Shown: piece by piece, positions 48,058 to 56,284 of the stretch | How the letters are laid out: each line of letters opens with the position of its first letter | How positions within the stretch are numbered: the stretch's first letter is position 1 | Origin: Pseudaquabacterium inlustre | Lineage (GTDB): Bacteria; Pseudomonadota; Gammaproteobacteria; Burkholderiales; Burkholderiaceae_C | Length of the DNA stretch: 64,000 bases | Direction: 5' to 3' | Assembly (NCBI RefSeq): GCF_038066595.1 | Contig: NZ_JBBUTH010000003.1 | Coordinates: 1-64,000, forward strand | Notes under the pieces: model-generated | What the model saw: the letters and a program-made list of their open reading frames with translations, nothing else | What the model was told of the DNA's origin: nothing | The model's database searches: none | Program-made: the position numbers and the translations under genes

Positions 48058-49023
48058 ATGCTCACCTTCCAACAGATCATCCTCCGCCTGCAGGACTACT
48101 GGGACGCCCAGGGCTGCGCGCTGCTGCAACCCTATGACATGGAAGTGGGCGCCGGCACCAGCCACACGGCCACCTTCCTGCGCGCGCTGGGCCCCGAGCC
48201 CTGGAAGGCGGCCTATGTGCAGCCCAGCCGCCGCCCCAAGGACGGCCGCTATGGCCAGAACCCCAACCGCCTGCAGCACTACTACCAGTACCAGGTGGTG
48301 CTGAAGCCGGCGCCGGCCAACATCCTGGAGCTGTACCTCGGCAGCCTGGAAGCCCTGGGCTTCGACCTGAAGAAGAACGATGTGCGCTTCGTCGAGGACG
48401 ACTGGGAGAACCCCACGCTGGGCGCCTGGGGCCTGGGCTGGGAAGTCTGGCTCAACGGCATGGAAGTCACCCAGTTCACCTACTTCCAGCAGGTGGGCGG
48501 CATCGACTGCAAGCCCATCACCGGCGAGATCACCTACGGCCTGGAGCGCCTGGCCATGTACCTGCAGGGCGTGGACAACGTCTACAACCTGAAGTGGACC
48601 GACACGCTCAGCTACGGCGACGTTTACCACCAGAACGAGGTGGAGCAGAGCACCTACAACTTCGAGCACAGCAACGTCGAGTTCCTGTTGCAGGCCTTCA
48701 GCGCGCACGAGGGCAATGCCCAGCACCTGATGGCGCAGCAGCTGGCGCTGCCGGCCTACGAGCAGGTGCTCAAGGCCGCCCACACCTTCAACCTGCTGGA
48801 CGCGCGCGGCGCGATCAGCGTGACCGAGCGCGCGGCCTACATCGGCCGCATCCGCAACCTGGCGCGCAGCGTGGCGGCGGCGTACCTGGACAGCCGCAAG
48901 CGCCTGGGCTTCCCGATGGCGCCCAAGGCCTGGGGCGAGGAAGTGATCGCGCGGCTGGATGCCGAGGCGGCCAAGGCCGCCGCCAAGACCAGCGACAAGA
49001 ACGACGACAAGAAGGCCGCCTGA
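48058..49023 (+). CDS. glyQ: Glycyl-tRNA synthetase alpha subunit
   Basis: The 321-residue protein matches bacterial GlyQ along its whole length, beginning MLTFQQIILRLQDYWDAQGC and containing QPYDMEVGAGTSH and the ATP-binding class II motifs. It forms an alpha2-beta2 enzyme with GlyS that loads glycine on tRNA-Gly. The C-terminus has a Lys/Asp-rich extension (KTSDKNDDKK). It is immediately followed by glyS, two bases later. Confidence 0.97.
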   Translation: MLTFQQIILRLQDYWDAQGCALLQPYDMEVGAGTSHTATFLRALGPEPWKAAYVQPSRRPKDGRYGQNPNRLQHYYQYQVVLKPAPANILELYLGSLEALGFDLKKNDVRFVEDDWENPTLGAWGLGWEVWLNGMEVTQFTYFQQVGGIDCKPITGEITYGLERLAMYLQGVDNVYNLKWTDTLSYGDVYHQNEVEQSTYNFEHSNVEFLLQAFSAHEGNAQHLMAQQLALPAYEQVLKAAHTFNLLDARGAISVTERAAYIGRIRNLARSVAAAYLDSRKRLGFPMAPKAWGEEVIARLDAEAAKAAAKTSDKNDDKKAA

Positions 49024-49025
49024 CC

Positions 49026-51176
49026 ATGACCACGAACAACCTGCTTGTCGAACTCTTCGTCGAGGAGCTGCCGCCCAAGGCGCTGAAGAAGCTGGGCGAG
49101 GCCTTCTCGTCCACGCTGGCCGCCAGCCTGGCGGCGCAAGGCCTGGCCGCGGCCGGCGCCGCCGTCACCGCCTACGCCTCGCCGCGCCGCTTGGGCGTGC
49201 ATGTGGCGGGCGTGGCCAGCCGCGCCGCCGACCGTGCCGTGCAGAGCAAGCTGATGCCCGTGGCCGTGGCCCTCACCGCCGACGGCCAACCCACGCCCGC
49301 ATTGCTGAAGAAACTGGCGGCACTCGGCGCCGACGCCTCGGTGGTGCCCAGCCTGAAGCGCCTGCCCGATGGCAAGGCCGAAGCGCTGTTCCTCGACAGC
49401 CTTGTGCCCGGCGCCACGCTGGCCGAGGGCCTGCAGAAGGCGATCGACGAGGCCCTGGCCAAGCTGCCGATTCCCAAGGTGATGACCTACCAACTGGCCG
49501 ACGGCTGGAGCGACGTGAAGTTCGTGCGCCCGGCGCACAAGCTGGTGGCGCTGCACGGCACGCATGTGGTGCCGGTGCAGGTGCTGGGCCTGCACGCCGG
49601 CCGCGAGACGCTGGGCCACCGCTTCGAGGCCACGACGCCGGTGGTGGCGATCGACAGCGCCGACAGCTACGCGCAGCAGCTGCGCGAGCAGGGCGCGGTG
49701 ATCGCCGGCTTCGACGAGCGCCGTGCCGAGATCCGCCGCCAGCTCGATGCCGCGGCAGCCGCCGAGGGCCTGAAGCCCATCGACGACGACGCGCTGCTGG
49801 ACGAGGTGACGGCCCTGGTCGAGCGGCCCAATGTGCTGACCTGCCAGTTCGAGAAAGAGTTTCTGGCCGTGCCGCAGGAGTGCCTGATCCTGACGATGAA
49901 GGCCAACCAGAAGTACTTCCCGCTGCTGGACGCCTCGGCCAAGCTGACCAACAAGTTCCTGATCGTCAGCAACATCCGCCCGGCCGATGCCAGTGCGGTG
50001 GTCGGCGGCAACGAGCGCGTGGTGCGCCCGCGCCTGGCCGATGCCAAGTTCTTCTTTGACCAAGACCGCAAGAAGACGCTGGCCAGCCGCGTGGACGGCT
50101 TGGCCAAGGTGGTCTACCACGGCAAGCTGGGCAGCCAGGGCGACCGCATGGCGCGCGTGCGGGCCATCGGCCATGCCATCGTCAACCAGCTGCGCATGGC
50201 CACCGTGCCGTTCACGGTGGAGGCGAAAGACGAATTCGAGGTGCTCGACAGCAAGGTGCGCGAGGCCGCCACGCTGGCCAAGTGCGACCTGCTGACCGAC
50301 ATGGTGGGCGAGTTCCCCGAGCTGCAGGGCATCATGGGCGGCTACTACGCCCGCCACGAGGGCCTGCGCGACGGCGTGGCCATCGCCATCGAAGACCACT
50401 ACAAGCCGCGCTTTGCCGGCGATGCGCTGCCGCGCAACCACACCGGCACCGTGCTGGCGCTGGCCGACAAGCTGGAGACGCTGGTGGGCCTGTTCGGCAT
50501 CGGCCAGCTGCCCACCGGCGACAAGGACCCCTTCGCGCTGCGCCGCCATGCGCTGGGCGTGATCCGCATCCTGGCCGAGAAGAACCTGCCGCTGGCCCTG
50601 CCCGAGCTGCTGGCGGCGGCGTTCGGCGCGTTCCCGCCCGAGCTGGCGCTGGCCGACGACACCGTGGCCAAGCTGCTGGCCTTCTTCTACGACCGCCTGG
50701 CGGTGAACCTGCGTGAGCAGGGCTACAGCGCGCAGGAGATCGACGCCGTGCTGGCGCTGCAGCCGGCGCGCCTGGGCGACGTGACCAAGCGCCTGGCCGC
50801 GGTGCGCGGCTTCGCGGCGCTGCGCGAAGCCGCCTCGCTGGCCGCGGCCAACAAGCGCGTAGGCAACATCCTGAAGAAGGTGGACGGCGCCGTGGGCACC
50901 ACGGTGGACGCCACGCTGCTGAAGGAGGCCGCCGAGGCCGCGCTGCACCAGGCCCTGGCCGCGCTGGCGCCGCTGGCCGACAAGGCCTTCGAGGCCGGTG
51001 ACTACACCGCGTCGCTGCAGGCCCTGGCCGGGCTGAAGGCGCCGGTAGACGCTTTCTTCGACGGCGTGATGGTCAATGCCGAGGACGCCGCGCTGCGCGC
51101 CAACCGTCTGGCGCTGCTGGGCACGCTGCATGCGTCGATGAACCGCGTGGCCGACCTGTCGCGCCTGGCCGCGTAA
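49026..51176 (+). CDS. glyS: Glycyl-tRNA synthetase beta subunit
   Basis: This 716-residue protein starts with the usual MTTNNLLVELFVEELPPKAL and carries the beta-subunit domains, including the HD-like fold around KANQKYFPLLD and the C-terminal anticodon-binding helical region (QALAALAPLADKAFEA). It supplies the tRNA-binding function of the heterotetramer. A small gap of 31 bases separates it from gmhB. Confidence 0.97.
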   Translation: MTTNNLLVELFVEELPPKALKKLGEAFSSTLAASLAAQGLAAAGAAVTAYASPRRLGVHVAGVASRAADRAVQSKLMPVAVALTADGQPTPALLKKLAALGADASVVPSLKRLPDGKAEALFLDSLVPGATLAEGLQKAIDEALAKLPIPKVMTYQLADGWSDVKFVRPAHKLVALHGTHVVPVQVLGLHAGRETLGHRFEATTPVVAIDSADSYAQQLREQGAVIAGFDERRAEIRRQLDAAAAAEGLKPIDDDALLDEVTALVERPNVLTCQFEKEFLAVPQECLILTMKANQKYFPLLDASAKLTNKFLIVSNIRPADASAVVGGNERVVRPRLADAKFFFDQDRKKTLASRVDGLAKVVYHGKLGSQGDRMARVRAIGHAIVNQLRMATVPFTVEAKDEFEVLDSKVREAATLAKCDLLTDMVGEFPELQGIMGGYYARHEGLRDGVAIAIEDHYKPRFAGDALPRNHTGTVLALADKLETLVGLFGIGQLPTGDKDPFALRRHALGVIRILAEKNLPLALPELLAAAFGAFPPELALADDTVAKLLAFFYDRLAVNLREQGYSAQEIDAVLALQPARLGDVTKRLAAVRGFAALREAASLAAANKRVGNILKKVDGAVGTTVDATLLKEAAEAALHQALAALAPLADKAFEAGDYTASLQALAGLKAPVDAFFDGVMVNAEDAALRANRLALLGTLHASMNRVADLSRLAA

Positions 51177-51207
51177 ACCATCCTTCCACCTCGGCAGCAA
51201 GCGGACC

Positions 51208-51807
51208 ATGCAGCACCTCGACAAGCTCGTGATCCTGGGCCGCGACGGCATCCTCAACGAGTTCCGCGACGACCATGTCAAGGCGCCCGAGGAGCTGCAG
51301 GTCATCCCCGGCGCGCTGGAGGCGGTGGCGCGGCTCAACCATGCCGGCTGGCATGCGGTGATCGCCACCAACCAGTCGGGGGTGGGTCGCGGCATGATCG
51401 ACATGGCCTCGGTGAACGCCGTGCACGCCCACCTGTTCAAGCAGCTGGCGGCGGTGGGCGGACGCATCGACGCGGTGTTCTTCTGCCCGCACACGCCCGA
51501 AGACCAGTGCGACTGCCGCAAGCCCCAGCCCGGGCTGATGCACGACATCGGCAAGCGCTACGGCATCGCGCTCGAGCAGGTGCCGATGGTGGCCGACACG
51601 CTGCGCGACCTGCAGGCCGCCGCCGCCGCCGGCTGCGAGCCGCACCTGGTGCGCTCGGGCCGCGCCGCGGCGCTGGACGACGCGCAGATCGCCCACATCC
51701 TGGCCCAGGTGCCGGGCGCCGAGGTGCACGACAGCCTGGGCGCCTTCGCCGAGCACCTGCTGCGCCGCGGCCAGGTGCAGATCACCACCCCGGGCGCCTT
51801 GAATTGA
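51208..51807 (+). CDS. gmhB: GmhB-family heptose bisphosphate phosphatase with altered active site
   Basis: The 199-residue protein aligns with D-glycero-beta-D-manno-heptose-1,7-bisphosphate 7-phosphatase of the HAD superfamily, a lipopolysaccharide-core enzyme. Motif II ATNQSGVGRG, the zinc ligands CPHTPEDQCDC, the RKPQPG lysine and motif IV VADTLRDL are present. Motif I is LGRDG where the family has LDRDG: codon 11 (51238-51240) is GGC, so the aspartate nucleophile is Gly. The general acid D13 remains. Either this copy is inactive or works differently, or the lineage carries this variant. It sits between glyS and plsC, the normal Burkholderiales place. Confidence 0.9.
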   Translation: MQHLDKLVILGRDGILNEFRDDHVKAPEELQVIPGALEAVARLNHAGWHAVIATNQSGVGRGMIDMASVNAVHAHLFKQLAAVGGRIDAVFFCPHTPEDQCDCRKPQPGLMHDIGKRYGIALEQVPMVADTLRDLQAAAAAGCEPHLVRSGRAAALDDAQIAHILAQVPGAEVHDSLGAFAEHLLRRGQVQITTPGALN

Positions 51808-51846
51808 TCCCAGGGTGCCTGCGGCGCCCGCCTTGCTGTTGAACCG

Positions 51847-52587
51847 ATGATCTACCTGCGCTCCCTCCTGTTCGTGCTGTGGCTGGCCGTCACGGTGATC
51901 CCGTGGGCGCTGGCGGTGCTGGTGGCCTCGCTGTTCCTCAACAGCACCCAGGTGTACTGGATGTGCGCCGGCTGGCTGAAGGTGGCGGTGCACGGCGCCA
52001 AGTGGATCTGCGGCGTGCGCTGGCGCGTGCAGGGCATGGAGAACGTGCCCAGCGCCGCCGATGCCAACGCCGCCGTGCTGCTGGCGCCCAAGCACCAGAG
52101 CACCTGGGAGACCTTCGCGTTCCCGGCGCTGATGCCGCACCCGCTGGCCTATGTGTTCAAGCGCGAGCTGCTGTACGTGCCCTTCTTCGGCTGGGCCATG
52201 AGCCGGCTGGACATGGTGCACATCGACCGCGGCCGCCGCGCCGAGGCCTGGGCCAAGGTGCTCAAGCAGGGCAAGCGCCTGGCCGCCAAGGGCGTGTGGG
52301 TGATCATGTTCCCCGAGGGCACGCGCGTGGCGCGCGGCGAGGTGGGTGAGTACAAGACCGGCGCCTCGCGCCTGGCGGCCACCGCCGGCATCCCCATCGT
52401 GCCGATCGCCGCCACCTCGGCCAAGTGCTGGCCGCGCAAGAGCTGGCTGCTGCGGCCGGGCGTGATCGACGTGTCGATCGGCGCGCCGATCCCCGCCGCC
52501 GGGCGCGACCCGGGCGCGCTGATGAAGGAAGTGGAAGCCTGGATCGAGGCCGAGATGCGGCGCCTCGACCCCGAGGCCTACCGCTGA
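51847..52587 (+). CDS. plsC: 1-acyl-glycerol-3-phosphate acyltransferase family (PlsC)
   Basis: The 246-residue membrane-bound acyltransferase has an N-terminal hydrophobic helix (about 2-25) and the four acyltransferase blocks: KHQSTWETF (an HX4E rather than HX4D form), FKRELLYVPFFGWAMS, FPEGTR (about residue 158) and a PIVPIA region. It transfers the second acyl chain in phosphatidate synthesis. It follows gmhB by 39 bases on the same strand. The glutamate variant of block I is known within this family. Confidence 0.93.
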   Translation: MIYLRSLLFVLWLAVTVIPWALAVLVASLFLNSTQVYWMCAGWLKVAVHGAKWICGVRWRVQGMENVPSAADANAAVLLAPKHQSTWETFAFPALMPHPLAYVFKRELLYVPFFGWAMSRLDMVHIDRGRRAEAWAKVLKQGKRLAAKGVWVIMFPEGTRVARGEVGEYKTGASRLAATAGIPIVPIAATSAKCWPRKSWLLRPGVIDVSIGAPIPAAGRDPGALMKEVEAWIEAEMRRLDPEAYR

Positions 52588-52630
52588 CGCCGGAAGGGCC
52601 TGCGGCGCCTCTTTAGAATCGGTGGCCAAC

Positions 52631-53599
52631 ATGGCACATCGCGGCGCGGATCCGGCAAGCGAACAAGGGCAGCTGTCGCTGTTCGATGCCCCCGCGCCCG
52701 AGCGGGCCGCCGCGCCCCCCGCCGGGGCGCTGCGTCACCCGGCCACCGGTACCGACGGCACCGAACGCACCGACGGCGCCGCCGGCCTCGCGCCCGTCGC
52801 CGTGGCGCGGCCCGCGCCGCACGGCGCCATCGCGGCGCTGCCACGCTTCCAGCACCCGCGCGCGCAGCGCCAGATCGACCTGGGCGAGCACCGCGTGGGC
52901 TATGAGTTCCGCCGTGCGCGCCGCCGCTCGATCGGCTTCGTCGTCGGGGCCGAGGGCCTGAGCGTCTCGGCGCCGCGCTGGGTGGGCGTGGGCGAGGTCG
53001 AGAACGCGCTGCGCGCCAAGGCCGGCTGGATCCTGCGCAAGCTGCACGAGCAGCACGAGCGCGCCCAGCGCGTGGCCGCTGCCCGCGTGGTGTGGCGCGA
53101 CGGTGCCACGCTGCCCTTCCTGGGCGATACGGTGATCGTGGTGCTCGACGCCCGCGTCACCGGCGCGCAGCTGCGCACCGCCGACGACACCCTGCCCGGC
53201 GTGCCGCGGCTCACCTTGCATGTGGGCCTGCCGCAGACGGCCAGCGAGGGCCAGGTGGCCGAGGCCGTGCAAAGCTGGCTGCAGCGCCAGGCGCGTCGCG
53301 TGTTCGAGGAGCGCTGCAACCACTTCGCCCCGCAGCTGGGTGTGCGCATCAAGCGCCTGAGCCTCAGCTCGGCCAGCACGCGCTGGGGTTCGGCCAGCGC
53401 CGACGGCTCGGTGCGGCTGAACTGGCGGCTGATCCACTTCGCGCTGCCGGTGATCGACTACGTGGTCACGCACGAGCTGGCCCACCTGCGCGAGATGAAC
53501 CACAGCCCGGCCTTCTGGGAGGTGGTGCGCTCGGTGCTGCCCGACTTCGAGCGCCACCGCGGTGCGCTGCGCTCGGAGCTGCTGCCGTCCTTCGACTGA
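52631..53599 (+). CDS. YgjP/WLM-type zinc metallopeptidase
   Basis: The 322-residue protein has an N-terminal low-complexity region (to about residue 80) and a C-terminal DUF45/YgjP domain with the zinc motif HELAHLREMNH (HExxH plus a third histidine). Features such as RRSIGFVV and STRWGSAS are family marks. A signal for DNA-protein crosslink repair (WLM relatives) is only suggested by fold. The ATG at 52631 is preferred; a GTG nine bases earlier is possible. It is the last gene of the corC-to-here run. Confidence 0.88.
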   Translation: MAHRGADPASEQGQLSLFDAPAPERAAAPPAGALRHPATGTDGTERTDGAAGLAPVAVARPAPHGAIAALPRFQHPRAQRQIDLGEHRVGYEFRRARRRSIGFVVGAEGLSVSAPRWVGVGEVENALRAKAGWILRKLHEQHERAQRVAAARVVWRDGATLPFLGDTVIVVLDARVTGAQLRTADDTLPGVPRLTLHVGLPQTASEGQVAEAVQSWLQRQARRVFEERCNHFAPQLGVRIKRLSLSSASTRWGSASADGSVRLNWRLIHFALPVIDYVVTHELAHLREMNHSPAFWEVVRSVLPDFERHRGALRSELLPSFD

Positions 53600-53627
53600 C
53601 GCCGGCGCGCGGCGGGGCGTTACGATT

Positions 53628-53643
53628 GACGTTGACGTCAACG
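53628..53643. promoter_or_regulatory. LiuR operator in front of liuR
   Basis: ACGTTGACGTCAACGT is a perfect 16-bp palindrome immediately after a TACGAT -10-like hexamer (53620-53625), and 13 bases before the liuR start. The same arrangement recurs at 54170-54185 before liuA, so liuR probably represses itself. Confidence 0.85.
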
Positions 53644-53656
53644 TAAAGCCCGCGCG

Positions 53657-54109
53657 ATGCCCACCTCCCGCACGAAGGACAGCAAGACCTTCACGATCAC
53701 CGAGCTCGCGCAGGAGTTCGACGTGACGCCGCGCGCGATCCGCTTCTATGAAGACATGGGCCTGCTGGAGCCGGGCCGCGAGGGGCGCAACCGCGTCTAC
53801 ACCGCGCGCGACCGCACCCGGCTGAAGCTGACGCTGCGCGGCAAGCGCCTGGGTTTCTCGCTGCAGGACATCAAGCAGCTGGTGACCATGTACGACACCG
53901 AGGCCGACACGGTGCCGCAGCTGGAAGCCTTTCTCGACGTGCTGACCAGCCACCGCGAGGCGCTGGCGCAGCAGCTGGAAGACATCCGCGTGACGCTGGA
54001 GGAACTGCAGCAGCACGAGGACAAGTGCCGCCAGCTGCTGGCCGACAAGGGCGTGGTGCCGACCGCCGAGTCGCGGGCCGGCCAGCCACGCGCGCGCAGC
54101 GCCGGCTGA
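53657..54109 (+). CDS. liuR: MerR-family regulator of leucine degradation (LiuR)
   Basis: The 150-residue protein has a MerR winged helix (FTITELAQEFDVTPRAIRFYEDMGLLEPGREGRNRVY, about 12-48) and a dimerisation coiled coil. LiuR-type proteins control branched-chain amino-acid catabolism in beta- and gammaproteobacteria. It is followed 165 bases on by liuA, and both genes have the same palindrome upstream. The C-terminal CxxC-like metal ligands of other MerR proteins are absent, in line with an acyl-CoA-sensing member. The inducer is unknown here. Confidence 0.92.
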   Translation: MPTSRTKDSKTFTITELAQEFDVTPRAIRFYEDMGLLEPGREGRNRVYTARDRTRLKLTLRGKRLGFSLQDIKQLVTMYDTEADTVPQLEAFLDVLTSHREALAQQLEDIRVTLEELQQHEDKCRQLLADKGVVPTAESRAGQPRARSAG

Positions 54110-54138
54110 GCGCCGCCGCCCCCGAGCTTTCCCGCCCC

Positions 54139-54185
54139 TTCGCAGGCGCCGCGAGGCTCGCTATGATTGACGTTTACGTAAACGT
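54139..54185 (+). promoter_or_regulatory. liuA promoter with LiuR operator
   Basis: TTCGCA (54139-54144) and TATGAT (54162-54167) are separated by 17 bases. The perfect palindrome ACGTTTACGTAAACGT lies at 54170-54185, just downstream of the -10, as in front of liuR. A regulator bound there would block transcription start. Confidence 0.8.
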
Positions 54186-54274
54186 CACTTGGTTGCGCCG
54201 ATCCGGTCTGCCGCCGCGGTGATGTCCCGCGCTCTTTCCTGTTCCTGCCCGTTCTGCCACGTTCCGGAGACCCC

Positions 54275-55456
54275 ATGAGCCAGCTTCCCGGCCTCGACTT
54301 CCAGTTGGGTGACGACATCAACGCGCTGCGCGACGCGGTGCGCGACTTCGCCGCGGCCGAGATCGCGCCGCGCGCCGCCGAGATCGACCGCAGCGACCAG
54401 TTCCCGATGGACCTGTGGCGCAAGATGGGCGATCTGGGCGTGCTGGGCATCACCGTGCCCGAGGAATATGGCGGCGCCGGCATGGGCTACCTGGCCCACA
54501 TGATCGCGATGGAGGAGATCAGCCGCGCCAGCGCCTCGGTGGGCTTGAGCTACGGCGCGCACAGCAACCTGTGCGTCAACCAGATCAAGCGCAACGGCAA
54601 CGAGGCGCAGAAGAAGAAGTACCTGCCCAAGCTGATCAGTGGTGAGCACGTGGGCGCGCTGGCGATGAGCGAGCCCAACGCCGGCTCCGACGTCATCAGC
54701 ATGAAGCTCAAGGCCCAGGACAAGGGCGGCTACTACCTGCTCAACGGCAGCAAGTTCTGGATCACCAACGGTCCTGACGCCGACACGCTGGTGGTCTACG
54801 CCAAGACCGAGCCCGAGCTGGGCGCACGCGGCGTCACGGCCTTCCTGATCGAGAAGGGCATGAAGGGTTTCAGCATCGCCCAGAAGCTCGACAAGCTGGG
54901 CATGCGCGGCAGCCACACCGGCGAGCTGGTGTTCCACGACGTGGAGGTGCCGGCCGAGAACGTGCTGGGCGCCGTGAACGGCGGCGCCAAGGTGCTGATG
55001 AGCGGCCTGGACTACGAGCGCGCCGTGCTGGCCGCCGGGCCCATCGGCATCATGCAGGCGGTGATGGACAACGTGGTGCCCTATGTGCACGACCGCAAGC
55101 AGTTCGGCCAGAGCATTGGCGAGTTCCAGCTCATCCAGGGCAAGCTGGCCGACATGTACACGGTGCTGCAGGCCGGCCGGGCCTTCTGCTACACCATCGG
55201 CAAGAACCTGGACCTGCTGGGCACCGAGCATGTGCGCCAGGTGCGCAAGGACTGCGCGTCGGTGATCCTGTGGTGCGCCGAGAAGGCCACCTGGATGGCT
55301 GGCGAGGGTGTGCAGATCTTCGGCGGCAACGGCTACATCAACGACTACCCGCTGGGCCGCCTGTGGCGCGATGCCAAGCTGTACGAGATCGGCGCCGGCA
55401 CCTCCGAGATCCGCCGCATGCTGATCGGCCGTGAGCTGTTTGCCGAAACCCTGTGA
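54275..55456 (+). CDS. liuA: Isovaleryl-CoA dehydrogenase
   Basis: The 393-residue flavoprotein oxidises isovaleryl-CoA to 3-methylcrotonyl-CoA in leucine breakdown, passing electrons to electron-transfer flavoprotein. The catalytic glutamate is in the GLDYERAVLAAG helix, the place characteristic of isovaleryl-CoA dehydrogenases, and MSEPNAGSD, WITNGPDAD and the terminal GTSEIRRMLIGREL are typical. It is the first structural gene of the LiuR-controlled run. The remaining leucine genes liuB, liuC, liuD and liuE are not in this window. Confidence 0.95.
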   Translation: MSQLPGLDFQLGDDINALRDAVRDFAAAEIAPRAAEIDRSDQFPMDLWRKMGDLGVLGITVPEEYGGAGMGYLAHMIAMEEISRASASVGLSYGAHSNLCVNQIKRNGNEAQKKKYLPKLISGEHVGALAMSEPNAGSDVISMKLKAQDKGGYYLLNGSKFWITNGPDADTLVVYAKTEPELGARGVTAFLIEKGMKGFSIAQKLDKLGMRGSHTGELVFHDVEVPAENVLGAVNGGAKVLMSGLDYERAVLAAGPIGIMQAVMDNVVPYVHDRKQFGQSIGEFQLIQGKLADMYTVLQAGRAFCYTIGKNLDLLGTEHVRQVRKDCASVILWCAEKATWMAGEGVQIFGGNGYINDYPLGRLWRDAKLYEIGAGTSEIRRMLIGRELFAETL

Positions 55457-55555
55457 GGCCCTCGTGACGGTGCGCCGCGACAGCCGTTCGTAAACTGTGC
55501 GGTGCAACATGGCCGCCCCCGCCGCTGGGGTGGGGCGCCGGACGAGACCGATACG

Positions 55556-56236
55556 ATGACCAACGCACTGGACGACCTGTTCGAGAAGAACCAGCAATGG
55601 GCCGCCGCCACCGAGGCGCGCGAACCCGGTTTCTTCACCCGCCTGCTGGCGCAGCAGACCCCGCAGTACCTGTGGATCGGCTGCGCCGACAGCCGCGTGC
55701 CCGCCAACGAGCTGGTGGGCCTGCTGCCGGGCGAACTGTTCGTGCACCGCAACGTCGCCAACCTGCTGGTGCACAGCGACCTGAACGCGCTGAGCGTCAT
55801 CCAGTACGCGGTAGATGCGCTGCAGGTCAAGCACATCATCGTCGTGGGCCACAGCGGCTGCGGCGGCGTGCGCGCGGCGCTGCTGAACCAGCGCGCCGGC
55901 CTGGTGGACAACTGGCTGCGCCATGTGCAGGACGTGCGCGATGCGCACGAGGGCTTCCTGGCCGGCCTGCACGAGAGCCTGCGCGTGGACGCGCTGGTGG
56001 AGTTGAACGTGCTGGAACAGGCGCGCAACGTGTGCCACACCACCGTGGTGCGCGATGCCTGGCAGCGTGGCCAGGACGTGGTGGTGCACGGCTGGGTGTA
56101 CGGCCTGCACAACGGTCTGCTGCAGGACCTGAAGCTGACCGCCGGCGCGCCGGAGGACGTGAACCTGGCCTACGAGACGGCCCGGGCGCAACTGCACCAG
56201 CGCTGGCGCCAGCGCAACAGTCAGCTCAACGCCTGA
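55556..56236 (+). CDS. can: Beta-class carbonic anhydrase
   Basis: The 226-residue enzyme has zinc ligands in WIGCADSRVPA (C42) and GHSGCGGV (H98, C101) and the D-R pair. It interconverts carbon dioxide and bicarbonate. It lies 99 bases after liuA on the same strand; in related genomes it commonly stands here, perhaps supplying bicarbonate for the methylcrotonyl-CoA carboxylase step. The start at 55556 has no strong ribosome binding site. Confidence 0.94.
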   Translation: MTNALDDLFEKNQQWAAATEAREPGFFTRLLAQQTPQYLWIGCADSRVPANELVGLLPGELFVHRNVANLLVHSDLNALSVIQYAVDALQVKHIIVVGHSGCGGVRAALLNQRAGLVDNWLRHVQDVRDAHEGFLAGLHESLRVDALVELNVLEQARNVCHTTVVRDAWQRGQDVVVHGWVYGLHNGLLQDLKLTAGAPEDVNLAYETARAQLHQRWRQRNSQLNA

Positions 56237-56284
56237 GCGCACACTGGCCCGCACGCACCGCGGCTGCCCAAGGATTTCGCGCCG

